From NCBI RefSeq assembly GCF_015354505.1, contig NZ_JACAFP010000007.1, positions 99,317 through 163,316 on the forward strand: 64,000 nt of DNA. Reading direction: 5' to 3'. This DNA is from Microbacterium sp. UFMG61 (GTDB lineage: Bacteria > Actinomycetota > Actinomycetes > Actinomycetales > Microbacteriaceae). The stretch's first letter is position 1. The number at the start of each line of letters is the position of its first letter. The position numbers and the translations under genes are program-made. Positions 45,813 to 56,501 of the stretch are shown piece after piece. The notes beneath the pieces are model-generated. The model saw nothing but the letters and a program-made list of their open reading frames with translations. It had not been told where the DNA came from and ran no database searches.

Positions 45813-47356
45813 ACGCCCACGCGAAGGGAAGGAAGCCCCAAGGAGACGGCGCGCGGTGCACCGTCGGAGATAGCGGCCGGGACCGCGCAGGACTCGGCTT
45901 GACCGCGATCCCATGCGTCACCGCCGCGCGTACGCCTGATGCGCAACGATGTCCCCGTCGGGTCGTCAGCGAGCAGGTGGAACGGAGCAGCGTGGGTGAC
46001 GGTCACGGTGACGGCGTCGCCGGGTCGAGGCACTGCCGACTCCGAGGGCACCTCGAAGTGCACCAGTCGGTTGTCCTGCGCGCGCCCCGTGAGTCGGTGG
46101 GTCGCAGAGTCCTTCTTTCCCTCACCCGTCGAGACGATCACCTCGATCTCGCGGCCGACCTGCTTCTGGTTCTCCTCGAGAGAGATCCGCTCCTGCAGCG
46201 CGAGCAGACGTTCGTACCGCTCCTGCACGACCGCTTTCGGGATCTGACCCTCCATCGTGGCCGCGGGCGTGCCCTCGCGGATCGAGTACTGGAAGGTGAA
46301 CGCGCTCGCGAATCGCGCCTGTTCCACGACACGCAGGGTGTCTTCGAAGTCCTCATCGGTCTCGCCGGGGAATCCGACGATGATGTCGGTCGTGATGGCG
46401 GCGTTCGGGATCCTGTCACGGACACGATCGAGGATGCCGAGGAACTTCTCGCTCCGGTATGAGCGCCGCATCGCTTTGAGGATGCGGTCGCTGCCGGATT
46501 GCAGAGGCATGTGCAGCTGAGGCATGACGTTGGGCGTCTCCGCCATGGCGTCGATGACGTCATCGGTGAACGCCGCCGGGTGCGGGCTCGTGAAACGGAT
46601 GCGCTCGAGACCCTCGATCTCACCGACCGCGCGCAGCAGCTTGCCGAATGCCTGACGATCGCCGAACTCGACCCCGTAGGAGTTGACGTTCTGGCCGAGC
46701 AGTGTGACCTCGATGGCGCCGTCGTCGACGAGAAGGCGGATCTCGTTGAGGATGTCTCCCGGACGGCGGTCCTTCTCCTTGCCGCGAAGGCTCGGCACGA
46801 TGCAGAACGTGCAGGTGTTGTTGCAGCCGACGGAGATCGAGACCCAGCCGCTGTGCGCCGAGTCGCGCTTCGTGGGAAGAGTCGAGGGGAACACCTCGAG
46901 TGATTCGAGGATCTCGAGCTCGGCCTCGCCGTTGTGGCGTGCGCGCTCGAGCAGGCTGGGGAGGGACCCCATGTTGTGCGTGCCGAACACCACATCGACC
47001 CACGGGGCCTTGTCGAGCACCGCCTGCTTGTCCATCTGAGCGAGGCACCCGCCGACCGCGATCTGCATCCCGTCTTTGCGACGCTTGACGGCGGCCAGCT
47101 GTCCGAGAGTCCCGTAGAGCTTGCCTGCCGCGTTGTCACGAACAGCACAGGTGTTGATGATCACGACGTCGGGTTCGTCGCCCTCGGTGGCGCGCGTGTA
47201 CCCGGCGCTCTCGAGAGAGCCCGACAGCCGTTCGGAGTCGTGGACGTTCATCTGGCAGCCGAATGTGCGCACTTCATATGAGCGCCGGCGCCCATCGCGG
47301 TCGATTGCTGCTGACGACGATGTGATGATCGTCGGTTCACTGCGCGGGATAGTCAT
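45809..47356 (-). CDS. miaB: tRNA-2-methylthio-N6-dimethylallyladenosine synthase
   Basis: This 515-aa radical-SAM methylthiotransferase has C34, C70 and C104 of the N-terminal UPF0004 domain for the auxiliary cluster, then the radical-SAM C178-x3-C182-x2-C185 (GCNNTCTFC), and a C-terminal TRAM domain for tRNA binding. It converts i6A37 to ms2i6A37. TAGAAT at 47366-47371 lies 9 nt before the ATG, which predicts a very short leader. A Gly/Ala-rich C-terminal tail of about 35 residues is specific to this group. Confidence 0.96.
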   Translation of the reverse strand: MTIPRSEPTIITSSSAAIDRDGRRRSYEVRTFGCQMNVHDSERLSGSLESAGYTRATEGDEPDVVIINTCAVRDNAAGKLYGTLGQLAAVKRRKDGMQIAVGGCLAQMDKQAVLDKAPWVDVVFGTHNMGSLPSLLERARHNGEAELEILESLEVFPSTLPTKRDSAHSGWVSISVGCNNTCTFCIVPSLRGKEKDRRPGDILNEIRLLVDDGAIEVTLLGQNVNSYGVEFGDRQAFGKLLRAVGEIEGLERIRFTSPHPAAFTDDVIDAMAETPNVMPQLHMPLQSGSDRILKAMRRSYRSEKFLGILDRVRDRIPNAAITTDIIVGFPGETDEDFEDTLRVVEQARFASAFTFQYSIREGTPAATMEGQIPKAVVQERYERLLALQERISLEENQKQVGREIEVIVSTGEGKKDSATHRLTGRAQDNRLVHFEVPSESAVPRPGDAVTVTVTHAAPFHLLADDPTGTSLRIRRTRGGDAWDRGQAESCAVPAAISDGAPRAVSLGLPSLRVGV

Positions 47357-47419
47357 GATGCTCCCATTCTACGAGCGAGCGTCAACTGAGACTCTGCAGC
47401 GATGCCGGCGCCGCAGCCG

Positions 47420-48328
47420 TCAGTCCGACTCCACGAACCGAACGCCCGACGACGGACGCTCGCGGGTGACCTCGGCAAGAGCGGTCTTCGCCGCAGACAT
47501 CGCGACCGAGCCGTTGTACCCGCGTCGGGCGAGCTGGCCCATGAGACGACGGAGTGCGGTGTCGTGCTCGAGCCGAGCGAGCGACGATGCCTTGGTGCGC
47601 GCGAACTCGAGGGCGCGAGCCTCATCGTCGTCAGGAAGTTCCGAGAGTGCGGACTCGATCACTTCGCGCGGAATGCCCCGCTGCGAAAGCGCACGCGAGA
47701 GCGCGACCCTCCCCTGCCCCTTGCGCTCGACGCCCGCGGTGATCAGCTGCTCAGCGAGGACACCGTCGTCGAGGTATCCACGTCGTCCGAACTCGTCGAG
47801 CACGTCGTCGATCTGGGCAGAGTCGAGACGCACCCCCTCCCGTTCGAATCCGCGCAGCACGAGACGCGCTTCAGAGATCGACAGTGAGCGTGTGCGCAGC
47901 TTTCGAACGAGCACTTCTTCGGCAGACGTACGGAGCTCCTCGACGCTCGGGGCGTCTGCTGAGGACTCCGGTTCACCCGTGAACTCCAACGCTCGCAGGC
48001 GCGGGGACGAATGGCCTCCCCCACGGGCCGGGTGACTCTCACTCGGGGACCCTTCACGTCCACCTCGCGCAGACTCGCTGCGCGGAGCACGTCGGCGCAT
48101 GTCAGAGGCCGCGCCGCTCCACGTCGAATGCCACGACGCAGGGTCGGATGCGGACGCCGACTCGCTGTGGCGCTCTGGTGCAGAAGCATCCGACTGCGCC
48201 GAATCGGCCAGAGGGTCCTCTGCGCGGATCTGGGTCGTGGACGAGCCCGCGGCCGATGCCTTGGCTCCGAAGAGCGGGATGATGGGAGCGAGCCGCTCGG
48301 ACTCGCTCCCGCCGTCACGATCGACCAT
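47420..48328 (-). CDS. recX: Regulatory protein RecX
   Basis: This 302-aa protein ends in a RecX domain (about residues 130-295) built of three-helix repeats, for example SISEARLVLRGFEREGV and GRRGYLDDGVLAEQLI. The first 125 residues are Ser/Ala/Arg/Glu-rich and low in complexity, an extension about as long as the domain itself. RecX binds RecA filaments and limits their growth. The ATG lies 2 bases from the recA stop, so it is co-transcribed with recA. Confidence 0.9.
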   Translation of the reverse strand: MVDRDGGSESERLAPIIPLFGAKASAAGSSTTQIRAEDPLADSAQSDASAPERHSESASASDPASWHSTWSGAASDMRRRAPRSESARGGREGSPSESHPARGGGHSSPRLRALEFTGEPESSADAPSVEELRTSAEEVLVRKLRTRSLSISEARLVLRGFEREGVRLDSAQIDDVLDEFGRRGYLDDGVLAEQLITAGVERKGQGRVALSRALSQRGIPREVIESALSELPDDDEARALEFARTKASSLARLEHDTALRRLMGQLARRGYNGSVAMSAAKTALAEVTRERPSSGVRFVESD

Positions 48329-48330
48329 GA

Positions 48331-49377
48331 TCAGGCCGGGCGACGCTCGGCGAGCTCATCAGCAGGTCCGTCTGCTACGGCCCCGCCGATACCGAGCTTC
48401 TGCTTGATCTGCGTCTCGATCGCCAGAGCGACGTCAGGGTTCTTGAGGAGGAACGACCGCGCGTTCTCCTTGCCCTGGCCGAGCTGATCGCCGTCGTAGG
48501 TGTACCACGAGCCCGACTTCTTCACGATGGCGTGCTCGACACCGAAATCGATCAAGCTGCCCTCTCGCGAGATGCCCACACCGTAGAGGATGTCGAACTC
48601 CGCCTGCTTGAAAGGCGGAGCCATCTTGTTCTTCACGACCTTGACCCTGGTGCGGTTTCCGACCGCGTCGGTGCCGTCCTTCAGAGTCTCGATACGGCGG
48701 ATGTCCATGCGGACGGACGCGTAGAACTTCAGCGCCTTTCCACCCGCCGTGGTCTCAGGGGATCCGAAGAACACACCGATCTTCTCGCGCAGCTGGTTGA
48801 TGAAGATCATCGTCGTGTTGGTCTGATTCAGCCCACCGGTGAGCTTTCGCAGTGCCTGAGACATCAGTCGAGCCTGGAGACCCACGTGCGAGTCACCCAT
48901 CTCACCTTCGATCTCGGCGCGAGGCACGAGCGCGGCCACGGAGTCGATGACGATCAGATCGATCGCGCCGGAACGCACGAGCATGTCTGCGATCTCGAGA
49001 GCCTGCTCACCCGTGTCGGGCTGAGAGACGAGAAGCGCGTCGATGTCGACACCGAGCTTCGCTGCGTAGTCGGGATCGAGCGCGTGCTCGGCATCGATGA
49101 ATGCCGCGATGCCGCCGGCGCGCTGAGCGTTCGCGATCGCGTGCAGGGTGAGAGTCGTCTTACCCGAGGACTCCGGTCCGTAGATCTCGACGATGCGACC
49201 ACGCGGGAGGCCTCCGACGCCGAGAGCGACGTCGAGAGCGATGGAACCGGTCGGGATGACGGCGACGGGTGCGCGCTCGTCGCTGCCCAGCCGCATGACC
49301 GAGCCCTTTCCGAACTGACGGTCGATCTGGGCGAGGGCGGTCTCGAGGGACTTCTCGCGGTCAGCGGGTGATGGCAT
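48331..49377 (-). CDS. recA: DNA recombinase RecA
   Basis: This 348-aa protein has the Walker A motif [10 protein letters not shown] (67-76), Walker [23 protein letters not shown] near 140, and the mobile L1/L2 loops. No intein is present. It drives strand exchange and the LexA co-protease reaction in the SOS response. The ATG at 49377 follows AAGGAGC; a frame open to 49773 would add about 130 residues not seen in the family. An SOS-box-like palindrome lies about 200 bases upstream. Confidence 0.98.
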   Translation of the reverse strand: MPSPADREKSLETALAQIDRQFGKGSVMRLGSDERAPVAVIPTGSIALDVALGVGGLPRGRIVEIYGPESSGKTTLTLHAIANAQRAGGIAAFIDAEHALDPDYAAKLGVDIDALLVSQPDTGEQALEIADMLVRSGAIDLIVIDSVAALVPRAEIEGEMGDSHVGLQARLMSQALRKLTGGLNQTNTTMIFINQLREKIGVFFGSPETTAGGKALKFYASVRMDIRRIETLKDGTDAVGNRTRVKVVKNKMAPPFKQAEFDILYGVGISREGSLIDFGVEHAIVKKSGSWYTYDGDQLGQGKENARSFLLKNPDVALAIETQIKQKLGIGGAVADGPADELAERRPA

Positions 49378-49573
49378 GGCGTGCTCCTTATGCTCGCGTG
49401 GTGCCGCCTGTAGGCTGTCGCGGTCCTCCCGGTTGGGCGGAACTCTCCGACAAGGCGTATGGCTCTTCGGCCTGTCTTCACCGTACGAGGAGCCTCCGAC
49501 ATTGCGTCGCTGGCATCCAGGAAGTCGGGATGACGGTACCTCTGAACCACTTGTGCAGAACACTACGCCCGGT

Positions 49574-49589
49574 TCGAACGCATCTTCGA
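49574..49589. promoter_or_regulatory. Probable LexA (SOS) box of recA
   Basis: TCGAACGCATCTTCGA matches the Gram-positive SOS box CGAAC-N4-GTTCG at all positions but one (C for G). It lies 197 bases upstream of the recA ATG in a 262-bp region with no other gene, so the recA mRNA may have a long leader. Confidence 0.65.
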
Positions 49590-49639
49590 CGACACGCCGA
49601 AGATCTGTCCGTGAAACCCGGAGAGTCTCGAACAGGGCG

Positions 49640-49864
49640 TCAGCGTCGGCGCGGCTCGAGACGACCCGCGCCGTGACGGCGCTCGATAGGGACATCCGCC
49701 TCGACGCACAGCGCCAGCCAGATGTCGCGAGGAGCGACGCCGTCGTCAAGTGCGGCCTCTGCGGTGCTACCACCGAGCTGGGTCAGCACGAGGTCGCTGA
49801 CGAGCGACGAGCCTCGAGCTCCGAACTCCGCGTCCACGGCGCGAAGGAACTCACTTCGACGCAT
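49640..49864 (-). CDS. DUF3046 family protein
   Basis: This 74-aa protein is a complete DUF3046 member: [21 protein letters not shown], then a conserved LTQLGG, the motif [12 protein letters not shown] (about 42-54) and VPIERRHG. The family is small, actinobacterial and found next to recA or clgR, with unknown function. It follows the clgR-like gene by 21 bases on the same strand, and no ribosome site is clear. Confidence 0.9.
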   Translation of the reverse strand: MRRSEFLRAVDAEFGARGSSLVSDLVLTQLGGSTAEAALDDGVAPRDIWLALCVEADVPIERRHGAGRLEPRRR

Positions 49865-49885
49865 AGAGAGGAAGAGCCGCGCCGC

Positions 49886-50194
49886 TCAGCGCAGCGAGAG
49901 CTCTGGTTCGACGGAGGCCACGAGGTCGTCGGGAACGACGTCGGGGAACACCTGGATTCCTTCGAGAACCGAGATGCGGTCGCCGACCTCGCGCATGATG
50001 GTGGAGATCGGGACATCGAGTGCATCGGCGACAGATGCGAGGATCTCGCTCGACGCCTCTTTCTGTCCGCGCTCCACCTCGCTGAGGTAGCCGAGAGCCA
50101 CTGACGCCTTGCTCGCGACCTGACGAAGGGTGCGTCCCTTCTGCAGGCGGAAGTCCCTCAACACGTCACCGATTTCCTGCCGTACGAGAATCAT
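49886..50194 (-). CDS. clgR: ClgR-like helix-turn-helix regulator
   Basis: This 102-aa protein has an N-terminal Cro/C1-type HTH (RQVASKASVALGYLSEVERGQKEAS, about 25-49) and a short acidic C-terminal tail ending VEPELSL, as in ClgR, which activates clp protease genes in corynebacteria and streptomycetes. GGAGGAGG precedes the ATG. A TAGACT hexamer at 50246-50251 may be its -10 box, giving a leader of about 45 nt. It is linked to DUF3046 and recA downstream. Confidence 0.88.
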   Translation of the reverse strand: MILVRQEIGDVLRDFRLQKGRTLRQVASKASVALGYLSEVERGQKEASSEILASVADALDVPISTIMREVGDRISVLEGIQVFPDVVPDDLVASVEPELSLR

Positions 50195-50245
50195 CGGAAC
50201 CTCCTCCCAGATCGCCTTTCGGGGCCATACCCCGATCGAATCGCC

Positions 50246-50251
50246 AGTCTA
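50246..50251 (-). promoter_or_regulatory. Possible -10 box of clgR-like gene
   Basis: TAGACT on the minus strand lies 51 nt before the ATG. The -35 region is not clear. Confidence 0.4.
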
Positions 50252-50335
50252 GTCGCACTGACCTTCACAGAACCTACCTTTGCACGCTGTGCTTTGGGTG
50301 TGAGCACATAGACGAGAACCACGCGATGGCGTCGA

Positions 50336-50818
50336 CTATTCCCGCATCACCCGATCGAGCAGCGCCAGCACCGCATCCACCGCCTGCGCCCTGATCTCCG
50401 TCCGCTCGCCGTCGAACAGAAACGCCTCGCTCTGCGAGACGTCCGGGGTCACGACCGCGACGTGCACGGTACCGACGGGTTGCCCGTCTGGTGAATCGGG
50501 CCCGGCGATTCCGGTGGTCGCGATGCCCACATCCGCTCGCCGACCGTCGATCCGGACTGCATCACGCACACCGTCCGCCATCTGCACTGCGACCTCCGCA
50601 TGGACAGGCCCGTGCGCACGCAACAGCTCGTCGTCGACGCCCAGCAGAGTGTGCTTGACAGGTGTCGCGTAGGCGACGATGGCTCCGTTCAGCACAGCGG
50701 ATGCTCCGGGAACGGCCACGAGTTCCGAGGCGACCGCACCACCCGTCAAGGACTCCGCGACACCCAGAGTCCAGCCGCGTGCTGCCAGGGCGGCCAGGGC
50801 CGAGGCAGCGACCGTCAT
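50336..50818 (-). CDS. cinA: CinA C-terminal domain protein (nicotinamide-nucleotide amidase)
   Basis: This 160-aa protein is the stand-alone CinA C-terminal domain: GWTLGVAESLTGGAVASELV (about 15-34) and ATTGIAGPDSPDGQPVGTVHVAV (about 108-130). This is the PncC-type deamidase that turns NMN to nicotinate mononucleotide. The N-terminal half of full CinA is absent, as is usual in this block. The ATG overlaps the pgsA stop as ATGA, so both are coupled. Confidence 0.9.
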   Translation of the reverse strand: MTVAASALAALAARGWTLGVAESLTGGAVASELVAVPGASAVLNGAIVAYATPVKHTLLGVDDELLRAHGPVHAEVAVQMADGVRDAVRIDGRRADVGIATTGIAGPDSPDGQPVGTVHVAVVTPDVSQSEAFLFDGERTEIRAQAVDAVLALLDRVMRE

Positions 50819-51387
50819 GACTGTCGAGATCCTCGCACCTGCGCGACGATGTAGTCGATGCCACTCACCACGGTGAGGATGAGCACGATGACCATCAGGA
50901 CGAGCGTGACGAGCACCCACGCATCGACGCCGATGAACACGTGCAGTGGGAGAACCGCCCACGAGAGAGCCACTCCCTGGACTGCGGTCTTGATCTTGCC
51001 CATCCACGCGGCGGCGACCACGTGCTCCTTCGCGACCACGAGCCTGTGAACTGTGATCCCCCACTCCCGGATGAGGATGATGATCACGATCCACCAGTCG
51101 AGTTCAGCGAGCACAGCGAGCCCGATGAACCCCGCCCCGGTCAGAAGCTTGTCGGCGATGGGGTCCCAGAGCTTGCCGAAGTCGCTGACGATCTCGTAAC
51201 GCCGTGCGAGGTACCCGTCGACCCAGTCGGTGGAGATCGCGACGATGAAGAGCACCGCAGCGACCCACCGCACCGCGATGTCATCGAGGCCGTACGTCCC
51301 GCCGAGCAGGAGCAGGACGAAGAAGACGAGGGCGAGCGGGATACGCGCCACCGTGATCGCATTGGGCAGCTGCCGAGGAATGCCCAT
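50815..51387 (-). CDS. pgsA: CDP-diacylglycerol-glycerol-3-phosphate 3-phosphatidyltransferase
   Basis: This 190-aa membrane protein has about five helices and the CDP-alcohol phosphatidyltransferase motif in full: D57-G58-x2-A61-R62-x8-G71-x3-D75-x3-D79. It makes phosphatidylglycerol phosphate. The ATG shares one base with the ftsK stop codon, and the stop overlaps cinA, so ftsK, pgsA and cinA form a tight run. Confidence 0.95.
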   Translation of the reverse strand: MGIPRQLPNAITVARIPLALVFFVLLLLGGTYGLDDIAVRWVAAVLFIVAISTDWVDGYLARRYEIVSDFGKLWDPIADKLLTGAGFIGLAVLAELDWWIVIIILIREWGITVHRLVVAKEHVVAAAWMGKIKTAVQGVALSWAVLPLHVFIGVDAWVLVTLVLMVIVLILTVVSGIDYIVAQVRGSRQS

Positions 51388-54116
51388 CAGTCGCGTCCCG
51401 TCAGGCCCCAGGCGTCTTCGTCGCCCTCGGCTTCGACGACGGGGAGTCCCTCGAACTGGGACTCGACGGGATCGTGCGCGGCCGCCCCCGCACCGGTCGT
51501 GGCGCCGGACGCCGGAGAAACGGACGCCGGCGACGCCGCAGGCGCGTCGTCGCCACGGAGCTTGGCCATCACCTGCGGAAGCTGCTCGACGGTCGCCAGC
51601 ACGTCACGCGCCTTCGACCCTTCGGATGGGCCGACGATCTCCCGGGACTCGAGCAGATCCATGAGACGCCCGGCCTTGGCGAAGCCCACGCGCAGCTTGC
51701 GCTGCAACATGGACGTCGAACCGAACTGCGACGAGATGATGAGTTCGGCAGCGGCGAGCAGAAGCTCGAGATCGTCTCCGATGTCCTCGTCGACCTCTTT
51801 CTTCTTGGTCGGCTCCATCGCCTCCGCCACATCCGAGCGGTAGTCCGGTCGTGCCTGACGGGTCACGTGCTTGACGACCGCGTCGATCTCCTTCTCGTCG
51901 ACCCACGCTCCCTGCAAGCGGAACGGCTTCGACGAGCCCATGGGTGAGAACAGAGCGTCACCCTGACCGATGAGCTTGTCGGCGCCGGGGCTGTCGAGAA
52001 TGACGCGGCTGTCCGTGACGCTGGTCACGGCGAAGGCCAGACGCGAGGGCACGTTCGCCTTGATCAGACCGGTCACGACGTCGACGCTGGGTCGCTGGGT
52101 GGCGAGAACCAGGTGGATCCCCGACGCACGGGCGAGCTGGGTGATACGTACGATCGAGTCCTCGACGTCACGCGGCGCGACCATCATCAGGTCGGCGAGC
52201 TCGTCGACGACGACGAGCAGATAAGGGTACGGCTTGAGAACCCGCTCGCTGCCCACCGGGACCTCGACCTCTCCCGCCCGCACCGCCCGGTTGAAGTCGT
52301 CGATGTGACGGAACCCGAACGACGCGAGGTCGTCGTACCGCATGTCCATCTCCTTCACGACCCACTGCAGCGCCTCGGCGGCCTTCTTGGGGTTCGTGAT
52401 GATGGGGGTGATGAGGTGCGGCACGCCCGCGTAGCTCGTGAGCTCGACGCGCTTGGGGTCGATCAGCACCATCCGCACGTCCGAAGGCCGCGCGCGCATC
52501 AACAGGCTCGTGATCATCGAGTTGACGAAGCTCGATTTACCGGATCCGGTGGAACCGGCCACGAGCAGGTGCGGCATCTTCGCGAGGTTCGCGGTGACGA
52601 AGTTGCCGCCCACATCCTTGCCGACGCCGATCGTGAGCGGATGGGTGTTCTTCAGCGCGGCCTGCGAGCGGAGGACGTCGCCGAGCGCGACGGTCTCGCG
52701 GTCGGTGTTCGGGATCTCGATCCCGATGGCACTCTTGCCCGGGATCGGCGACAGGATGCGCACGTCGTTCGAGGCGACCGCATAGGCGAAGTTGTTGCTG
52801 AGCTGGAGGATCTTCTCGACCTTGACGCCGTGACCGACCTCGACCTCGTACTGGGTGACCGTCGGACCGCGGGAGAATCCGGTCACCTTGGCGTCGACGT
52901 TGAACTGCGAGAGCACGCTTGTGATCTGCTCGACGATGCGATCGTTGGCCTCTGACCGCGCGACCGACGGCGGGCCCTCGGCGAGCACCCCGGGCGACGG
53001 AAGGATGTAGGGGGCGACGGGCGCCTGGGGTCCGCGGTCGCCCGGACCGTCGGTGCCGAAGCCGTCGAGACCCGGGAGCTCCGGCATCTCGCCCGTGTCT
53101 GATTCGTCATCGAGCAGAGCGGTCGTCTGCTGCTCGGCGAGAGCGTCGGTCACGGACCGCACGTCGGACAGGACCTCGGTGGCGGCGTCGGACGAGACGG
53201 CAGGGTTCACCACGGTGACCGCCTGATCGTACGCAGGTGTCGCGTCGGTGGTGGTCAGGAGCGCGGTGATGTCATCGGAGCCGAGGGTGCCCTCGTCGGG
53301 GTCCTCCTCGCGACCGGTCTTGTTCCGTCGCCACCACGGCAGCACATCGGGGTCGTCGACCTTGTCGGCGTCATCGATCGCCGCAGATTCCTTGGCGGGC
53401 TTCTCGACACGCTCGGCGTCGAACATCCACGCATACAGGTCACCGAGACGATGACCGATGCGGTTGGGTGGTGTCTTCGTCAGGATCAGCACACTGAGGA
53501 TCGCCAGCAGCGAGAGCACGATGTACGCCGGGATCGTCGTCAGGTAGCTCAGCGGCTGCCCGATGATCCAGCCGAACAGACCGCCCGCGGCACTGAGAGC
53601 GACCATGCCCTGTTGAGGCTGCGGCAGCCCCCCTGCGACGTGGCAGAAGCCTGCGAGTGTGATCATCAGAAGGCCGAAGCCGATGCCGATGCGCCCGTTG
53701 TCGTGGACGGATGAAGGGTGTCGGAAGAGCCAGCCCGCGAGGATCAGCAGCAGCACGGGGAAGATGAAGGCCATTCGACCGATCAGGAGACCGACCGAGT
53801 ATGCGCTGATGTTGGTCGCGACCTCGTTGCCGATGAAGAACCATTCGTTCACCGCACCGGCGATCGCGAGAAGCACCAGGAGCAGGGGGAACCCGTCGCG
53901 CCGGTCGTCCTTCTCGAGTGTCTCCGGCCCGAACGCGCGGAAGATCCCGCCCACCGCGTGAGCGATCCCGCCCCATGCGCGGACGATCACCGGCGGCTTG
54001 TCGAGTTCGTCGATGTACTTCTTCGGCGCGGCCTGAGCCTTCGGCGCGGCCTGCCTCTTGGGCCGAGGCGTGGCGCTGTCGGACGCGCGCGCTGATTTCG
54101 TGGTGCTCCTGGCCAT
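51387..54116 (-). CDS. ftsK: DNA translocase FtsK/SpoIIIE
   Basis: This 909-aa protein has four to five N-terminal membrane helices (about 80-230), an acidic linker, then the motor domain with [11 protein letters not shown] (Walker A, about residue 520) and [13 protein letters not shown] (Walker B, about residue 635), and a C-terminal gamma winged helix ([19 protein letters not shown]) that reads KOPS-like sequences. It pumps chromosome DNA through the closing septum. The first 45 residues are basic and Ala/Pro-rich. Confidence 0.97.
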   Translation of the reverse strand: MARSTTKSARASDSATPRPKRQAAPKAQAAPKKYIDELDKPPVIVRAWGGIAHAVGGIFRAFGPETLEKDDRRDGFPLLLVLLAIAGAVNEWFFIGNEVATNISAYSVGLLIGRMAFIFPVLLLILAGWLFRHPSSVHDNGRIGIGFGLLMITLAGFCHVAGGLPQPQQGMVALSAAGGLFGWIIGQPLSYLTTIPAYIVLSLLAILSVLILTKTPPNRIGHRLGDLYAWMFDAERVEKPAKESAAIDDADKVDDPDVLPWWRRNKTGREEDPDEGTLGSDDITALLTTTDATPAYDQAVTVVNPAVSSDAATEVLSDVRSVTDALAEQQTTALLDDESDTGEMPELPGLDGFGTDGPGDRGPQAPVAPYILPSPGVLAEGPPSVARSEANDRIVEQITSVLSQFNVDAKVTGFSRGPTVTQYEVEVGHGVKVEKILQLSNNFAYAVASNDVRILSPIPGKSAIGIEIPNTDRETVALGDVLRSQAALKNTHPLTIGVGKDVGGNFVTANLAKMPHLLVAGSTGSGKSSFVNSMITSLLMRARPSDVRMVLIDPKRVELTSYAGVPHLITPIITNPKKAAEALQWVVKEMDMRYDDLASFGFRHIDDFNRAVRAGEVEVPVGSERVLKPYPYLLVVVDELADLMMVAPRDVEDSIVRITQLARASGIHLVLATQRPSVDVVTGLIKANVPSRLAFAVTSVTDSRVILDSPGADKLIGQGDALFSPMGSSKPFRLQGAWVDEKEIDAVVKHVTRQARPDYRSDVAEAMEPTKKKEVDEDIGDDLELLLAAAELIISSQFGSTSMLQRKLRVGFAKAGRLMDLLESREIVGPSEGSKARDVLATVEQLPQVMAKLRGDDAPAASPASVSPASGATTGAGAAAHDPVESQFEGLPVVEAEGDEDAWGLTGRD

Positions 54117-54196
54117 GCTCTCACGTTACGGCCAGCAGCCGACAATGCCCCTCAATGACGCGGCTTTCCGCGGTCTTCGGAACCCGCAGGAGCACA

Positions 54197-54691
54197 TCAC
54201 GACACGCGATGCACCATCGTGTCACGAGCAGGTCCGCTGTCCGTGACGAGGAAACCCTCGGACCTGTACATGCTCCGGGCGAAGTTGTCGCGCTCCACGC
54301 TGAGGCTGATCCGCGCGTGCCCTTGCTCGCCGGCGTGGACGAGGAGGCGACGCAACAGCGTACGTCCGACCCCATGCGCCCGCCAGATCGGCTGCACACC
54401 GATGATCAGTTCGGGTACCGCCGTTCCCGCGAAACCGAAGCCCGGGTCATCCTGCGCCAGCATCCGATACCAGGCAGCGCCGATCGGTTGCCCGCCTGAA
54501 TCGACGGCGATGAATCCGGCGTCCGCCGGACGCATCCATCCCGCAAGGTATCTGCGGTGTTCGACGGACGTCAGGATCTCATGCCGCGCCCGGGCTCCAC
54601 CCGAGCGCCAGTTCGCCGCCTCGACGACCATGTCGCCGAGAAAGCTCCCGTCAGCCTGCACGGCGGGTCTGATCGAGTAGGCGTCCGACAT
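54197..54691 (-). CDS. GNAT-family N-acetyltransferase
   Basis: This 164-aa protein has a GNAT fold with the acetyl-CoA loop QPIWRAHGVGRTLLRRLL (about 107-124; HGVGRT) and a final NFARSMYRSEGF. The substrate is unknown. TATGCT lies 6 nt before the ATG at 54691, so the start is probably leaderless; an upstream open frame adds an Ala/Pro/Arg prefix and is not used. It separates rnj from ftsK, which are adjacent in many actinobacteria, so it is an inserted gene. Confidence 0.88.
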   Translation of the reverse strand: MSDAYSIRPAVQADGSFLGDMVVEAANWRSGGARARHEILTSVEHRRYLAGWMRPADAGFIAVDSGGQPIGAAWYRMLAQDDPGFGFAGTAVPELIIGVQPIWRAHGVGRTLLRRLLVHAGEQGHARISLSVERDNFARSMYRSEGFLVTDSGPARDTMVHRVS

Positions 54692-54697
54692 GCACAG

Positions 54698-54703
54698 AGC
54701 ATA
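54698..54703 (-). promoter_or_regulatory. -10 hexamer of GNAT gene, leaderless
   Basis: TATGCT on the minus strand lies 6 nt before the ATG at 54691. Confidence 0.5.
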
Positions 54704-54756
54704 CGGTGCGCGCGTTACGGCCGAATGTCGCTCGACTGTGAACGTGCGGCCACAGG

Positions 54757-56433
54757 TCAGGCCTCGATCACCAGCGGGACGATCATCGGGCGGCGGCGGA
54801 GCTTCTGGTTGACCCAACGACCGATGGTGCGGCGGATGACCTGCGACAGCGCGTGGGTGTCGCGGACTCCGTTGCCTGAGGCCTCCTTGAGTGCCGCGAT
54901 GATCTTCGGAGTCACGTCGTCGAACACCGAGTCGTCCTCGGCGATTCCGCGCGCGTGGATCTCCGGGCCGGAGATGATCCGTCCGGTCTGCGCATCGACG
55001 ACGACGATGATGGAGACGAAGCCCTCTTCGGCGAGGATGCGGCGGTCCTTGAGGTCGGCGTCCGTGATCGCTCCGACGGTCGAGCCGTCGACGTAGACGA
55101 AGCCGAGGTCGAGCTGGCCGACCACGCGGGCGTCGCCGTCCTTGAGGTCGATGACCGTGCCGTTCGAGGCGATGATCGTGCGCTCCTCCTCGACACCGGT
55201 GTCCTGCGCGAGCTTCGCATTCGCGATCAGGTGACGGTACTCGCCGTGCACGGGCAGTACGTTCTTCGGCTTGAGGATGTTATAGCAGTAGATCAGTTCG
55301 CCGGCAGCGGCGTGCCCCGAGACGTGCACCTTGGCGTTGGCCTTGTGTACGACATTCGCGCCGAGCTTCGTGAGGCCGTCGATCACGCGGTACACGGCGT
55401 TCTCGTTGCCGGGGATCAGGCTCGAGGCGAGGATGACGGTGTCGCCCGGGCCCGGTTCGATCGCGTGATCGAGGTTGGCCATGCGGCTGAGCACGGCCAT
55501 CGGCTCGCCCTGCGACCCCGTGGACATGTAGACGATCTTGTCGTCGGGGAGGTCGCGGGCCTTCTTGTAGTCGATGAGCAGCCCGCTCGGCACCTTCAGG
55601 TAGCCGAGGTCCTCGGCTATCGTCATGTTCCGCAGCATGCTGCGTCCGAGCAGGGCGACGCGGCGCCCGTGCGCATGAGCCGCGTCGAGAACCTGCTGCA
55701 CGCGGTGCACGTGGCTGGAGAAACTCGCCACGATGACGCGGCGCGGCGCCTTGCCGATCACCTGGTCGAGCACGGGCCCGATCGAGCGCTCGGTGGGCGT
55801 GAATCCGGGTACGTCGGCGTTGGTCGAGTCGACGAGGAACAGGTCGACTCCTTCCTCACCGAGGCGCGCGAACGCGCGGAGATCCGTGATCCGACCGTCG
55901 AGCGGAAGCTGGTCCATCTTGAAGTCGCCGGTGGCGAGCACCAGGCCCGCGGGCGTGCGGATCGCGACAGCGAGCGCGTCCGGGATCGAGTGGTTGACCG
56001 CGACGAACTCGAGGTCGAACGGACCGACCTGTTCGCGCTGCCCTTCCTTCACGGTGAGCGTGAAGGCCTTGATGCGGTGCTCCTTGAGCTTCGCCTCGAC
56101 GAGAGCGAGCGTGAGGCCCGATCCGATGACGGGGATGTCGCTCTTCAGACGGAGCAGGTACGGCACTGCGCCGATGTGGTCCTCGTGACCGTGGGTCAGA
56201 ACCACTCCGACGATGTCGTCGAGGCGTCCCTTGATCGGTTCGAAGTCGGGCAGGATCAGGTCGACGCCCGGCTGGTGCTCTTCGGGGAAGAGCACGCCGC
56301 AGTCGACGATCAGGATCTTGCCGTCGAACTCGAAGATCGTCATGTTGCGGCCGATCTCGCCGAGTCCGCCGAGCGGGGTGACCCGCAGCGTCCCCTCGTC
56401 GAGTGCTGCGGGTTCTGCGATCGGGGTGGACAT
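54757..56433 (-). CDS. rnj: Ribonuclease J
   Basis: This 558-aa protein has the MBL signature HGHEDH (81-86), a beta-CASP domain with the typical SFSSHVHRVQQ and GRSMLRNM segments, and the C-terminal domain. It is a two-metal endo- and 5'-3' exoribonuclease for rRNA maturation and mRNA decay. AGGAGACA precedes the ATG. It is 68 bases downstream of dapA on the same strand, a conserved actinobacterial pair. Confidence 0.96.
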   Translation of the reverse strand: MSTPIAEPAALDEGTLRVTPLGGLGEIGRNMTIFEFDGKILIVDCGVLFPEEHQPGVDLILPDFEPIKGRLDDIVGVVLTHGHEDHIGAVPYLLRLKSDIPVIGSGLTLALVEAKLKEHRIKAFTLTVKEGQREQVGPFDLEFVAVNHSIPDALAVAIRTPAGLVLATGDFKMDQLPLDGRITDLRAFARLGEEGVDLFLVDSTNADVPGFTPTERSIGPVLDQVIGKAPRRVIVASFSSHVHRVQQVLDAAHAHGRRVALLGRSMLRNMTIAEDLGYLKVPSGLLIDYKKARDLPDDKIVYMSTGSQGEPMAVLSRMANLDHAIEPGPGDTVILASSLIPGNENAVYRVIDGLTKLGANVVHKANAKVHVSGHAAAGELIYCYNILKPKNVLPVHGEYRHLIANAKLAQDTGVEEERTIIASNGTVIDLKDGDARVVGQLDLGFVYVDGSTVGAITDADLKDRRILAEEGFVSIIVVVDAQTGRIISGPEIHARGIAEDDSVFDDVTPKIIAALKEASGNGVRDTHALSQVIRRTIGRWVNQKLRRRPMIVPLVIEA

Positions 56434-56501
56434 GCTGTCTCCTCAGTCGGACACTCCACGCGTCCGTTCGTTCGTTGTGACGCGGCTCACCGCGCCCGAT
56501 G

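Noticed and set aside
49378..49773. A 132-residue N-terminal extension of RecA
   Set aside because: It is absent from known RecA proteins, covers the SOS box, and the ATG at 49377 has AAGGAGC.
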